49,143 bases of DNA from Deltaproteobacteria bacterium (GTDB lineage: Bacteria > Desulfobacterota > Binatia > HRBIN30 > JACQVA1), in assembly GCA_016210005.1 (NCBI GenBank), contig JACQVA010000015.1:1-49143 (forward strand). The letters are read 5' to 3'. Positions 31,693 through 40,142 of the stretch are shown piece after piece. The first letter of the stretch is position 1, and every line of letters starts with the position of its first letter. The notes beneath the pieces are model-generated. The model made no database searches. It was given only the letters and a program-made list of their open reading frames with translations, and had not been told where the DNA came from. Position numbers and translations under genes: made by a program.

Positions 31693-34664
31693 CGGGCGCT
31701 AGCCGTGCGAAGTGGCTTGATTGGCCCGGCCTGGCGGTTCTCGGTGGGGCCGGGCTCTACTTCGCCAGCTTCGTCCGCTACGGTTACAATCTCGGCGAGG
31801 ACGGCGATGTGGTCTACCTCATCTACCGCACTTTCTCCGGCCACCGCCCATACCTGGATTTTGCAAGCGGCTATACCCCGGGTTTCTTCTACTTCAACGC
31901 CGCGCTGTTTCATGTCTTTGGAGCCAATCTGCTTGTGTTGCGAGGCGCGCTGGCCGCGGTCAACGCGCTGGCCGTATTCGGGCTCTACCGCCTGGGTGCG
32001 GCGGTGATGCCGCCGCTGCCGGCGGCAGTGCCAGCGCTGGCGTACGTGGCGCTGATGCCGGTCTTTGCCGGCGAGTGCGCCATGTTCAACGTTCCATATC
32101 CTGCCTGGTATGTGGTGCTAACGTGGGTAACAAGCACACTGGCAGTGGTACGCTTCTGTGCCGGCGCGCAAGTGCGTTGGATGGCGGTGGCCGGGCTACT
32201 GGTAGGTGTCGCGTGCGCTTTCAAGCCCAACACGGGCGCCTTCAACCTGGCGGCGTTGGCGATGGTGTTGTTGTGCACCAGCGCGGCGCGCGGAACGTGC
32301 TGGCAGCGGCTGTTGTGGTGGAGCTTGCTGGCTGGGGTGTTGGGAGCCCTCGCCGCCGTATTTCACTTCCAGCCTGCAACTCGAGACGCGCGGCTCCTGC
32401 TGTGGCCTCTGTTTGCTATCGGGTTGCTGCGTCTCGTCGCTCCACAGCGGCAGTTGGGAACGCTGTCGCCGCGGCAGTTTGCCGCCGGGGCAACCGCACT
32501 AGTGGGCGGGTTTGCCGCGGTCACGCTGCCGTGGATGCTGTACTACCTGGCCGAGTTGGGCCGCGAGCGGTTTCTGCGCGAAGTGTTATTCATCGGCAGC
32601 GGTCACGAGCTGTTCTTTTTGCTGCCGATCAGAGACCTGGGTGCCGGTGATGCGGTGCTTGCGCTAGGGGCCGTGGCGTTTGTCATCGCCGGTCGAGCCC
32701 TGCGACGACTGGAGGTGGCGCCGCGGTTGGTGGCTGTGGCTGCGGCAACGCTGCTGTCGCTGGCGATGGCAGGAATCCTGACGCTGGCACCCATGCCGGA
32801 GGGTTTTTCGAATGCGGTCGTGCAGCGGGCACAGCATGTCAGCTTCGGGGCGGCGCTGATCGTGCACTGGGCGGGAGTTCTGGTTTTGGCGCGGCGCTTT
32901 TTCACCTCCACCGGCGCGGCGAATATGCCCACCAACGCCGCCATCGTCGCGCTCGCGGTCAGCGCGCCCTGCTTGTACCTCAGCATTTATCCCCGCAGCG
33001 ATTTCTTTCATTGGCTGCTGAGCGCACCCGTTACTCTGGTACTCGGGATGTGGTGCTATTGGCAGGTGGCGCGCACCTGGTTAGCCGGGGAGCGCTGGTC
33101 GCGTGTAGCGGCGTTGCCCGCCTGCGCGGCGGTGCTAATCCTGGCGGCACCGAACGTACTGCTCGCGACCCGGCTGCAGCTGACGCCCGCAGACGACCTC
33201 GCGCAGCTGAATCTGGCGCACGCCCCCGTGGTGCTGGAAGCCGGCCGGCGCCAGCGCTTCGACGACCTACAGCGTGCGGTCGAGTTCATCCGGCAGAACA
33301 GCGAGCCGCATGACACCTTGTTGGGGTTTCCTAATCTGCATTTGGTCAACTTCCTGTCCGCGCGCCAATCACCTGCGCGCTACGGCTACTTCCACCCCGG
33401 CTGGCCCGATCACGTGCTGGAAGCTCAGATCGTCAACGCGATCGAGTCGCGCCGGACACCGTTGATGATCCTGAACCGCGATCCCCTGCTCTTCATGGGG
33501 CATGCCTCGCTTTATTATCTGCTCCTGCGTCGGTACGTCCAGCGTAACTACGAACCGGCGGCGCGGTTTGGAAGCTACGATATCCTGCGACGGCGTGGTG
33601 CAAAGAGGGCAACTGTGGCCTCGCAACCGACCCCGACGGACGTACTAGCGCAGATACCGGCAGATTGCGCTGCGGCGCTGGCCGCAGCGGAACGCGAACG
33701 TTCAGGACGCAGCATCGAGCTAAGCGGATGCTGGCGGATGGGCGTCAGCCCGGCGCTGCAGGGGCGCGCAGTGCTGGCAGCGCGCGCTGCGCAAGATGCC
33801 GACGGCGCTTGGGCGCTGGCGGATGCCGTGCGCGCCGGCACGCTGGCGCCAGGCGCGATGCTGCCCGCCGTTCGAGTGATTGGCCAGCAGGCCGATGCCC
33901 GTACGGCCCCGGTGTTGGTCGCGGCGCGGGAGAGGCTCACGGGGCAGGCGCGCGATGAGTTGGATACCGCTCTGTTCAACGTAGCCAGCCGCGCATTCAT
34001 CCTACGCACGCTGTTCGTGCCGCGCACCGAAGGCGAGGAAGAGGTAAGGGCGGACCCGCGCATTGGCGCGGCAGCGCTGGCGTGGCTGGCCGAAGGCCAA
34101 TCGGACCTGCGGCTGCGTTTCGCCGGCGCCTGGATCGCCGGTGTGCGCGCCGACTCGGCCGCCGAACCGGGCTTGCGCCGCCTGCTGGCTGAACCCGACG
34201 TGGCCATGCAGGCGGTCGCCGCCGATGCGTTGCTGCGCTTGGGCGTGGCTGACGGCGTGATCGAACCGCTGCTGGCAGGATTGGCTTACGACGAGATGTT
34301 TCTGCCCGGTGCGGTGCTCGCCTGGAGTCAGGCCAACCCCGAACGCGCTCGCGTCGTGCTGGCGGAGGCGTTTCGCCGCGGCAACGACAAGCAGCGCGAG
34401 ACGCTGGCCTTCATCGCCGGCGCGCTCGGTGATCGGGTGCTGGGCGAGACGATTCTCGGCGGCATCACTGACCCTCTGCCGCGCGTACGCATCGCCGCCA
34501 TCTGGGCCGCCGGTGTGCTCCATCTCGAGGCAGCACGGGCTGACATTGAACGCGCGTGGCGTGGTGATTCGGTAGAGCAGGTGCGCGATTTCGCTCAGGC
34601 GAGCCTGGCGTGGCTGGGTGTGGGGGGTGAGAAGTCAGAAGCAAGAAGTAGAAGTGAGACGTGA
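31689..34664 (+). CDS. Giant GT-C-type membrane protein with HEAT-like tail, first copy
   Basis: A 991-residue protein. Residues about 15-520 form 10-12 helices with GT-C features: an acidic first loop YNLGEDGDVVYLIYRT, followed by YLDFASGYTPGFFYFNA, as in GT39/PMT-like enzymes that use polyprenyl-phosphate sugars. Residues about 520-640 are a periplasmic domain, and about 660-980 are HEAT-like helical repeats (AALAWLAEGQSDLRLRFAGA). The last residues EKSEARSRSET are encoded by the heptamer array at 34627. It is a tandem paralogue of the next gene. Function (glycan transfer) is inferred. Confidence 0.82.
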   Translation: MTGASRAKWLDWPGLAVLGGAGLYFASFVRYGYNLGEDGDVVYLIYRTFSGHRPYLDFASGYTPGFFYFNAALFHVFGANLLVLRGALAAVNALAVFGLYRLGAAVMPPLPAAVPALAYVALMPVFAGECAMFNVPYPAWYVVLTWVTSTLAVVRFCAGAQVRWMAVAGLLVGVACAFKPNTGAFNLAALAMVLLCTSAARGTCWQRLLWWSLLAGVLGALAAVFHFQPATRDARLLLWPLFAIGLLRLVAPQRQLGTLSPRQFAAGATALVGGFAAVTLPWMLYYLAELGRERFLREVLFIGSGHELFFLLPIRDLGAGDAVLALGAVAFVIAGRALRRLEVAPRLVAVAAATLLSLAMAGILTLAPMPEGFSNAVVQRAQHVSFGAALIVHWAGVLVLARRFFTSTGAANMPTNAAIVALAVSAPCLYLSIYPRSDFFHWLLSAPVTLVLGMWCYWQVARTWLAGERWSRVAALPACAAVLILAAPNVLLATRLQLTPADDLAQLNLAHAPVVLEAGRRQRFDDLQRAVEFIRQNSEPHDTLLGFPNLHLVNFLSARQSPARYGYFHPGWPDHVLEAQIVNAIESRRTPLMILNRDPLLFMGHASLYYLLLRRYVQRNYEPAARFGSYDILRRRGAKRATVASQPTPTDVLAQIPADCAAALAAAERERSGRSIELSGCWRMGVSPALQGRAVLAARAAQDADGAWALADAVRAGTLAPGAMLPAVRVIGQQADARTAPVLVAARERLTGQARDELDTALFNVASRAFILRTLFVPRTEGEEEVRADPRIGAAALAWLAEGQSDLRLRFAGAWIAGVRADSAAEPGLRRLLAEPDVAMQAVAADALLRLGVADGVIEPLLAGLAYDEMFLPGAVLAWSQANPERARVVLAEAFRRGNDKQRETLAFIAGALGDRVLGETILGGITDPLPRVRIAAIWAAGVLHLEAARADIERAWRGDSVEQVRDFAQASLAWLGVGGEKSEARSRSET

Positions 34665-34702
34665 GGCGTAAGGGGTGAGGAGTAAGAAGTGAGACGTGAG
34701 AA
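34627..34702. repeat. Purine-rich heptamer array spanning a stop and a start
   Basis: GTGAGAA, GTCAGAA, GCAAGAA, GTAGAA (one base short), GTGAGAC, GTGAGGC, GTAAGGG, GTGAGGA, GTAAGAA, GTGAGAC, GTGAGAA. The array covers the last codons and stop of the first GT-C gene and the start of the second. It supplies a GAGGAG word that may serve as ribosome site for the GTG at 34689. Confidence 0.85.
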
Positions 34703-37700
34703 GCTCAGCGGTACGGCGGCGCTGTGGGGCGGGCTGATGTTGGCCTTGCCGGTGGCGTACTTTGCCGCGCTGGCACCCTACGGGCTCAACGTCGATGACG
34801 AAGGGACGCTGCTGTACCAGATCTACCGCACCTATCTCGGGCAGGTCCTGTACGTGGACTTCCACGCCGGCTACACGCCGGGGCTCTTCTACTGGAACGC
34901 GGCGCTGTTTTCGTTGTTTGGCGTCAACGTGGTCGTGCTGCGGCTGTGCCTGGCGGTGGTGAATGGGCTGAGCGTGTACTGCCTCTACTGGCTAGCGCGC
35001 CGGCTGGGCGCGTCGCCGGTGGCCGCGGCCGTGGCCGGGCTGGTCTATCTTGCCTTCATCCCTTACTACGACGGCCAATTCGCGGCCTTCAACATCCCGT
35101 ACCCGATCTGGTACGTAACGCTCTTCTGGCTGTTGAGCGTCATAGCCACCGTGCGGTGGTGGGAGCGCGGGCAAACGTGGCATTGGTTGATCGCCGGTGC
35201 CTGTACCGGCGTGGTGTTCACCTTCAAGCCCAACAGCGGGTTACTCAATCTCGCGGTGTTGTTGATCGCCCTGACCCGTCTACAGCGGCCGCAGGAGAAT
35301 AACCCCGAAGTCGGCGGCGGTGTCCGGGGCCTGCTCGTTGCCGGCGAGCGCAGCCTGCGTTGGCTGATTCCCTGGGGGTTGGCGCTGGCGCTGACCCTGC
35401 TGTTCATCCGCGGTGCCGGCAGCGGGCGCCGCGAGGCGCTGCTGTTTGCGCTGCCGCTGGTGGTGCTGGTGGCCTACCAGCACGTGACTGCGCGCGGGCG
35501 CCGACTGGCGCGGGCGGTGGCGCCGCTAGCGATCTGGCGGGACCTGCTGTTGCTGGCGATCGGCTTCGCCGTCGTGATTCTGCCGTGGGTGGCCTACTTC
35601 TGGAGCCAGCTCGGCACCCGGCCGTTCTTGCGCGCGGTCCTATTCCTCGGCACCAATTTCGACCGCTTCTACTTCATGCCGTACCCCGAACTTGGGCAGG
35701 TGGACGCTGCTCTGGGCGTGGCGATCTTCGCGGCTTGGGCGGTGGGCGTGATGATTCGGCACGGCTGGCTACCGCTGCGACTGGTCGGCGGCGCAATCGC
35801 GTTGGTGCTGCTGGCCGCGTTCGCCTGGCTGTTGCGCCACCCGCCGCCGATGGTGGAAGGCTTCCAGATCTCGGTGGTGACCCGGCTGCGTAGCGTCGCT
35901 TTCGGGATCATCTTGGTGGCCGAGTGGTTGGCGATCGGCATCTACCTCGCCCCCGGAATTCGCGCTGGTCGCGCCGCCGCCGCGCAGCCGGACGCGGACC
36001 CGCGCCAGAACACCCACGCGGGCCTGCTGCTGCTCCTGCTGTTGTCGGCGGTGCTGATGCACATGCAGCTCTATCCGCGGACGGATTTCATGCACCTGGT
36101 GCCGGCTTGCCCGGGCATTCTGGTGTTGGTGGCGTGGCTGCTGGAGCGCTTGGCGCGTCAATGGGCGGCGGGCGCGCGCACCGCGCTGGGCCGCGGCGCG
36201 GTGGCGGCGGCGGCCGTGGCCCCGTTGTACCTCCTGGTCGTGATTCTGATCGCCCCCGCGCTGGTGCGCATTAGCTATCTGGCGCGCGCGTGGTGGGAGC
36301 ACGATGCCAGTGCGCTCGTGCGGCTGGACAATCCCCGCGCGCCGTTGGTGCTGGAGCCGGCTGCGGGCGAACCGTTCGAGTCATTGTCGGCCGCGGCCCG
36401 TTACCTGACCGAGCACGCGCGGCCCGACGAGTTCGTCTTCAGCTTCCCGGCGCTGGATCTGGTGAGCTTTCTGGCCGACCGGCAAAATCCGACCCGGCAC
36501 GGCTACTTCTATCCCGGCTGGCCTGGGCGCGAGGTGGAGGCCGAAGTCATTGACTCATTGCGCGCCCGGCAGCCGCGCTACATCGTCGCCCTGCATGGCC
36601 ACGCCATGTTCTTCATGTCGGCGCCGATCTACTACTTCAACCTGCGCCAGTACGTTACCGACAACTATCGGCTAGAGCGCAGGATCGGCAATCTGGACCT
36701 GTTGGCCCCGAATCACGCCGCCGGCCCGCCGGCAGCGGAGGGGATGGGCGATACCACCTTGAGCAATGCTATCACTCGCTGGCGGGCTGAGCTGCAGCAC
36801 CACGCGGGCAAGCGCGCGCGGCGTGTGGAGGCGGTGTTGGGCCGACTCTCTGCGGCCGACACTGCCGCGCTGGCTGCCACCGTGACCGCGCTCGATGCGC
36901 CGGCCCAGCGGGTAGTGGCCGGTCTGATTCGCAAGAGCCGCAGTGCTGAAGGGGCGGCGGCTCTGGCGCTGGCGTTGGAGGAGCCGTGGCTCGATCCAAC
37001 CATGCGCGAGCTGTTTCTGCGCGCCATTAGCGAAGTCGGCGATCTGCGGTCCGTGGCGCCGTTGTTGCGCCTGCTCAAGACCGCCGAGCCCAGCCAGCTC
37101 GGCGGTATCAGCGGCAGCCTTTTTACCCTGGCATCGCGCTCCTGGCTCGAAGACTACTGGTACGCGCCACCCGCGCGGCAGGCGGCAGAAATCCTCGAGG
37201 CCACGACTCTCAACCAGATTGTTCATTGGTTGGATAATCCGTGGGAGTCGCCGGCGCTGCGCTCTTTCGCGATTCGCGTTGCCGGTTGGCTCGGTGACCG
37301 TGCGGCCATTCCGTTCCTGGTCCGACTCGCCGGTGATCCGAACGAGGTGCCCAACCTGCGCGTCGACGCCGCGCACAGCTTGGTGGAGCTGGGTTTTGGA
37401 ACGCAGATGCTTTCAGCCATAGCCGGGCTGATACAGATCGACCCGCTGGTGCCTGCCGTCTTGACGGTGAAGCTGTATCCGCAGGCGCCGGCGTTGGCGC
37501 GTGCCTTGGTGGCCAAGGCGATGCGGGTGCCTAATGACGGCCTACGGGCGGAGGCCTTCTGGGTGGCGGCGGCGACGCATGACCCCGGGCTGATTGAGTC
37601 GCTACAGTATGGCTTGCAGGATGCGGTACCTGAGATCCGCATCGCTGCCGCCTGGGCACTCGCCAACGAAGGCGCGGTCGAGAGCATACCCGCGCTCGAA

Positions 37701-37787
37701 CAACTCGCCCGCGACGGCAATGACCAGGTGGCCGCCGTCGCCGCGCGTGCGGTGAGGAGGGTGAAGGGGGTGAGGGGTGGGGAATGA
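34689..37787 (+). CDS. Giant GT-C-type membrane protein with HEAT-like tail, second copy
   Basis: A 1,032-residue paralogue of the preceding gene. Helices start with ALPVAYFAALAPYGLNVDDE, the acidic loop motif YGLNVDDEGTLLYQIYRT and VDFHAGYTPGLFYWNA align with the first copy, and FNIPYPIWYV and FTFKPNSGLLNLA also match. Its C-terminal half (about 690-1,030) has HEAT-like repeats. The start GTG lies in the heptamer array; an ATG at 34738 is an alternative. Its last residues RVKGVRGGE again come from repeat DNA. The pair may act on two different acceptors or form a heterodimer; both are inference. Confidence 0.82.
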   Translation: MRREKLSGTAALWGGLMLALPVAYFAALAPYGLNVDDEGTLLYQIYRTYLGQVLYVDFHAGYTPGLFYWNAALFSLFGVNVVVLRLCLAVVNGLSVYCLYWLARRLGASPVAAAVAGLVYLAFIPYYDGQFAAFNIPYPIWYVTLFWLLSVIATVRWWERGQTWHWLIAGACTGVVFTFKPNSGLLNLAVLLIALTRLQRPQENNPEVGGGVRGLLVAGERSLRWLIPWGLALALTLLFIRGAGSGRREALLFALPLVVLVAYQHVTARGRRLARAVAPLAIWRDLLLLAIGFAVVILPWVAYFWSQLGTRPFLRAVLFLGTNFDRFYFMPYPELGQVDAALGVAIFAAWAVGVMIRHGWLPLRLVGGAIALVLLAAFAWLLRHPPPMVEGFQISVVTRLRSVAFGIILVAEWLAIGIYLAPGIRAGRAAAAQPDADPRQNTHAGLLLLLLLSAVLMHMQLYPRTDFMHLVPACPGILVLVAWLLERLARQWAAGARTALGRGAVAAAAVAPLYLLVVILIAPALVRISYLARAWWEHDASALVRLDNPRAPLVLEPAAGEPFESLSAAARYLTEHARPDEFVFSFPALDLVSFLADRQNPTRHGYFYPGWPGREVEAEVIDSLRARQPRYIVALHGHAMFFMSAPIYYFNLRQYVTDNYRLERRIGNLDLLAPNHAAGPPAAEGMGDTTLSNAITRWRAELQHHAGKRARRVEAVLGRLSAADTAALAATVTALDAPAQRVVAGLIRKSRSAEGAAALALALEEPWLDPTMRELFLRAISEVGDLRSVAPLLRLLKTAEPSQLGGISGSLFTLASRSWLEDYWYAPPARQAAEILEATTLNQIVHWLDNPWESPALRSFAIRVAGWLGDRAAIPFLVRLAGDPNEVPNLRVDAAHSLVELGFGTQMLSAIAGLIQIDPLVPAVLTVKLYPQAPALARALVAKAMRVPNDGLRAEAFWVAAATHDPGLIESLQYGLQDAVPEIRIAAAWALANEGAVESIPALEQLARDGNDQVAAVAARAVRRVKGVRGGE

Positions 37788-37810
37788 GGCGTAAGGGGTT
37801 AGGGGCTGAG
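37751..37810. repeat. Purine-rich heptamer array after second GT-C gene
   Basis: GGTGAGG, GGTGGGG, AATGAGG, CGTAAGG, GGTTAGG, GGCTGAG at 7-base steps, covering the stop codon (TGA at 37785-37787). It is roughly the inverse of the array at 38350. Confidence 0.75.
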
Positions 37811-37856
37811 CCAAGGCAGGAGCCACCGCGATTATGGCGTCCGGCTGCCGCAGTAT

Positions 37857-38097
37857 ATGAAGTTCGAGATCGTCGGTCGGATCGAGCCTGTTGAGGTCAT
37901 TGCCGCGGGACCGGGCGTGCGTGTTCGACGGGCTGCGCAGGGCATACGGCGCCGCGCGGTGGCGGAAGTTGAAGGGGATTGCGACGGTTCGCTTGCCGAA
38001 CGGGGCGCTGCACCGGGTTGAAATCCATTGGTATGAAGCGCACGGTATCGGGCGACGGGATATGAAGATCAAGCACTACCTGTCGGAGAAGCCATGA
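37857..38097 (+). pseudogene. Frameshifted small conserved protein gene
   Basis: The ATG at 37857 opens MKFEIVGRIEPVEVIAAGPG, then the sequence continues in another frame as VFDGLRRAYGAARWRKLKG, ATVRLPNGALHRVEIHWYEA and HGIGRRDMKIKHYLSEKP. A shift of one inserted or two deleted bases near 37920 separates the halves. Intact members of this family (about 75-80 residues, I recall as conserved hypothetical) keep the order EIVG..., RYGKGRWRKLKG, HWYEAHGIGRR. The stop overlaps the next gene by four bases, so they form a pair. It could be a sequencing error. Confidence 0.7.
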
Positions 38098-38333
38098 AGC
38101 AGCCTGCGAAACCGTTCGCTCTTTGCGTCGACAACGCCGAATACGAGGCGTCCCTCATCCTCGGCAAAGTGTACCGGATTCTGCCCGACGCCAAGGCCGC
38201 GCGGGATGATTTGGTTCGCATCGTTGACGAGAGCGGCGAAGACTACCTCTACCACAGGAGTCACTTTGTCTTCGTGGACTTTCCGAAGGCTGTCGCCAAG
38301 CGGATTCTTGCCCTGCAAACAGCCGGCGCTTGA
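38094..38333 (+). CDS. Small conserved protein, partner of preceding gene
   Basis: A 79-residue protein (MKQPAKPFALCVDNAEYEAS, YRILPDAKAARDDLVRIVDE, SGEDYLYHRSHFVFVDFP). It looks like the small family that commonly follows the HWYEAHGIG gene, which I recall as hypothetical. The ATGA overlap with the upstream stop suggests a two-gene operon. It could be a toxin-antitoxin-like pair, but there is no direct evidence. Confidence 0.7.
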   Translation: MKQPAKPFALCVDNAEYEASLILGKVYRILPDAKAARDDLVRIVDESGEDYLYHRSHFVFVDFPKAVAKRILALQTAGA

Positions 38334-38349
38334 CTGCATACCGACGCCG

Positions 38350-38398
38350 CTTAACCCCTAACCCCTCACCCACCCCTCACGCCTATCCCCTAATCCCC
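38350..38398. repeat. Pyrimidine-rich heptamer array before methyltransferase
   Basis: TAACCCC, TAACCCC, TCACCCA, CCCCTCA, CGCCTAT, CCCCTAA, TCCCCAT at 7-base steps, ending at the ATG of the methyltransferase. If read as coding it gives Pro-rich nonsense (LTPNPSPTPHAYPLIP), so the true start is the ATG at 38399. Confidence 0.78.
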
Positions 38399-39187
38399 AT
38401 GTCCCAATCAGCAGGCATTTTCACTGGCGAGCGACTGGTGGCGGGTGATCCGCTGTTTGCGGTGGACTTCGCCCGGCACTTGGTGGCCTACCGCTACGCG
38501 CAAGAGCTGGCGCGTGGCAAGCTCGTGCTCGATGCCGGTTGCGGCGACGGCTACGGCAGTCACCTGTTGGCCGAGACCGCCGCACGGGTCGTGGGCGTCG
38601 ATCGCTCGGCCGACACGGTAGCGGTGGCGGCGCGGCGCTACCAGACGTCCAACCTGACGTATCGCGTGTGCGAACTGACACGGCTGGCGGATTTGGGTGA
38701 GCGCTTCGAGCTGGTCATCAACTTCCAGGTGATCGAGCACTTGGTCGATCCGCGGCCGTTCCTGCGCCAGGTGCAGGCGGTCTTGCGCCCGGGCGGCCGG
38801 CTGATCGTCACCACGCCGAACCGGGTCAATTCCCTCGTCGAGAACCCGTACCACGTCCACGAGTACGAGGCCGGCGAGTTGGCGGCGCTGCTGCGGGAGG
38901 TTTTCGCCCGAGTCGAATTGCGCGGCGTCTGCGGCAACGAGCGGGTAATGGCTTTCGAGCGCGCGCGTGGCGTGCAAGCCAATCGCATTCTCAGGCTCGA
39001 TCCCTTGGGCGTGCGCAACCTGCTGCCGCGCCAATTGATCGAGTGGGCCTATCCCAAGCTGGCGCGCCTGGTGCGCAAGAACATCGCCCGCGACAGCCGA
39101 GGGTCGGCTGAGGTCACCGCCGCCGACTTCTGCATCGGCAACGACGCCGCCGGCTCGGTGGATTTGCTGGCGATCTGCGGCGAGTAA
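38399..39187 (+). CDS. Class I SAM-dependent methyltransferase
   Basis: About 262 residues. SAM-binding motif I LVLDAGCGDGYGSHLLA, acidic VVGVDRS, motif FELVINFQVIEHLVDP, and LRPGGRLIVTTPNRVNSL are clear Methyltransf_11-like features. It is probably a glycan- or lipid-modifying enzyme in this cluster. A 94-base copy of its 3' end lies at 28174-28267, and 39202 onward is a relic of the coiled-coil gene in the same order as there. Confidence 0.88.
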   Translation: MSQSAGIFTGERLVAGDPLFAVDFARHLVAYRYAQELARGKLVLDAGCGDGYGSHLLAETAARVVGVDRSADTVAVAARRYQTSNLTYRVCELTRLADLGERFELVINFQVIEHLVDPRPFLRQVQAVLRPGGRLIVTTPNRVNSLVENPYHVHEYEAGELAALLREVFARVELRGVCGNERVMAFERARGVQANRILRLDPLGVRNLLPRQLIEWAYPKLARLVRKNIARDSRGSAEVTAADFCIGNDAAGSVDLLAICGE

Positions 39188-39201
39188 GTCGTGAAACGTG
39201 G

Positions 39202-39736
39202 ACGGGCGCGCAGTTGGCGCGCACGGTCGAACATCTGGTCAAGCAGATGCACCTGCTGACCAACCAGGTGGGCCGCCTGAAGGGATCGGACTTGGAGCGC
39301 CGCTACCGCGAACGCGCGCCCGCGTATTTCGCGCCGCTGCTGCGGCGCATCCACGCGCTGTCGAGCGAAGAGATCGCCGCGCTCCTGGACGATGCGGAAG
39401 AGCGGGGCCTGATCGCCGAAAAGGAAAGCGAAGAGCTGCTGGCCGCCGATGTCGTCGTGCGCGGGGTGTCGCGCCGCGACGGCGCCGTGGCGTACCTGGC
39501 GGTCGAGGTCTCGGGCGGTATCGGGGTGGACGCGGTATCGGGGTGGACGATGTAGCGCGGGCGGTGCGCCGTGCGGAGCTGCTTCAGAAGCTCACAGGCG
39601 AGCCGGCGGTGGCGGTGGTAGCCGGCGGGTGCCGGTGCACCCCGAAGGCCGGCGCGCCCGCACCTCAGACGGCATCGCTCTGCTACCGGTCGCCGATCTT
39701 CTCGCCACGGTCGCGGATGGAACACTGTGGTCGTGA
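39202..39736 (+). pseudogene. Broken coiled-coil/DUF3782-like gene, second copy
   Basis: The 39208-39424 part matches 28621-28837. Here the N-terminal part of the coiled coil is missing (about 350 bases fewer than the first copy), while the C-terminal domain follows: ESEELLAADVVVRGVSRRDG, AVAYLAVEVSGG. A 17-bp tandem duplication (39516-39549) then shifts the frame to a stop (IGVDAVSGWTM). Without it the reading would continue IGVDDVARAVRRAELLQKLTG. A second shift near 39627 precedes HPEGRRARTSDGIALLPVAD. It is a triply damaged gene. Confidence 0.85.
39516..39549 (+). repeat. 17-bp tandem duplication
   Basis: CGGTATCGGGGTGGACG is present twice head to tail (39516-39532, 39533-39549). Since 17 is not a multiple of three, it shifts the frame of the coiled-coil gene. 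Removing one unit restores a sensible reading. Confidence 0.95.
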
Positions 39737-39803
39737 ATGGTGAGTTGGTGATGGGTGAGAGGTGAGGGGTTAGAGGTGAGAAGCGAAGAGTGGGAAGTGG
39801 GCG
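39732..39803. repeat. Purine-rich heptamer array
   Basis: TGAGTTG, GTGATGG, GTGAGAG, GTGAGGG, GTTAGAG, GTGAGAA, GCGAAGA, GTGGGAA at 7-base steps after the broken gene. Same strand bias as the arrays at 34627 and 37751. Confidence 0.8.
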
Positions 39804-40130
39804 TGCGGCCCGACCCGAGTAAGGGAACGTCAGGCCAACAAGGGAAATTCGTGCCGCCAAGTTTGCGCTAAGGGAGAGTCACTTGTATGGTCACAAACAT
39901 GGATGAAACTACCGGCAACGGGCTTCGGCAAACTGGCACCGGTACCGAGGTGCCACGGTTGCCGGCTGTTTCGAATGTCGCGTATCGCGGTTCGGCTCAG
40001 GCCGGGCTACGCGGGACTATCGGCGCGCGCTAGCGGCTGATTATGCAGACTTTCCAGCACCTCCTAGGACACGCTGGATTGTACGCTGATCTCATCTCAG
40101 GGTGAGGCAACATTTTAGAACAGGTCGCGC
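39804..40130. other. Gap without recognisable gene
   Basis: The segment contains no supported gene. A short frame MQTFQHLLGHAGL near 40042 is faintly like a tyrosine recombinase tail (see rejected items). AAGGTGA at 40131-40137 is the ribosome site of the next gene. Confidence 0.4.
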
Positions 40131-40142
40131 AAGGTGACAAAT

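Noticed and set aside
40042-40105. Tyrosine recombinase tail (FQHLLGHAGL)
   Set aside because: The match is about ten residues and lacks the catalytic Tyr region, so it is not supported.
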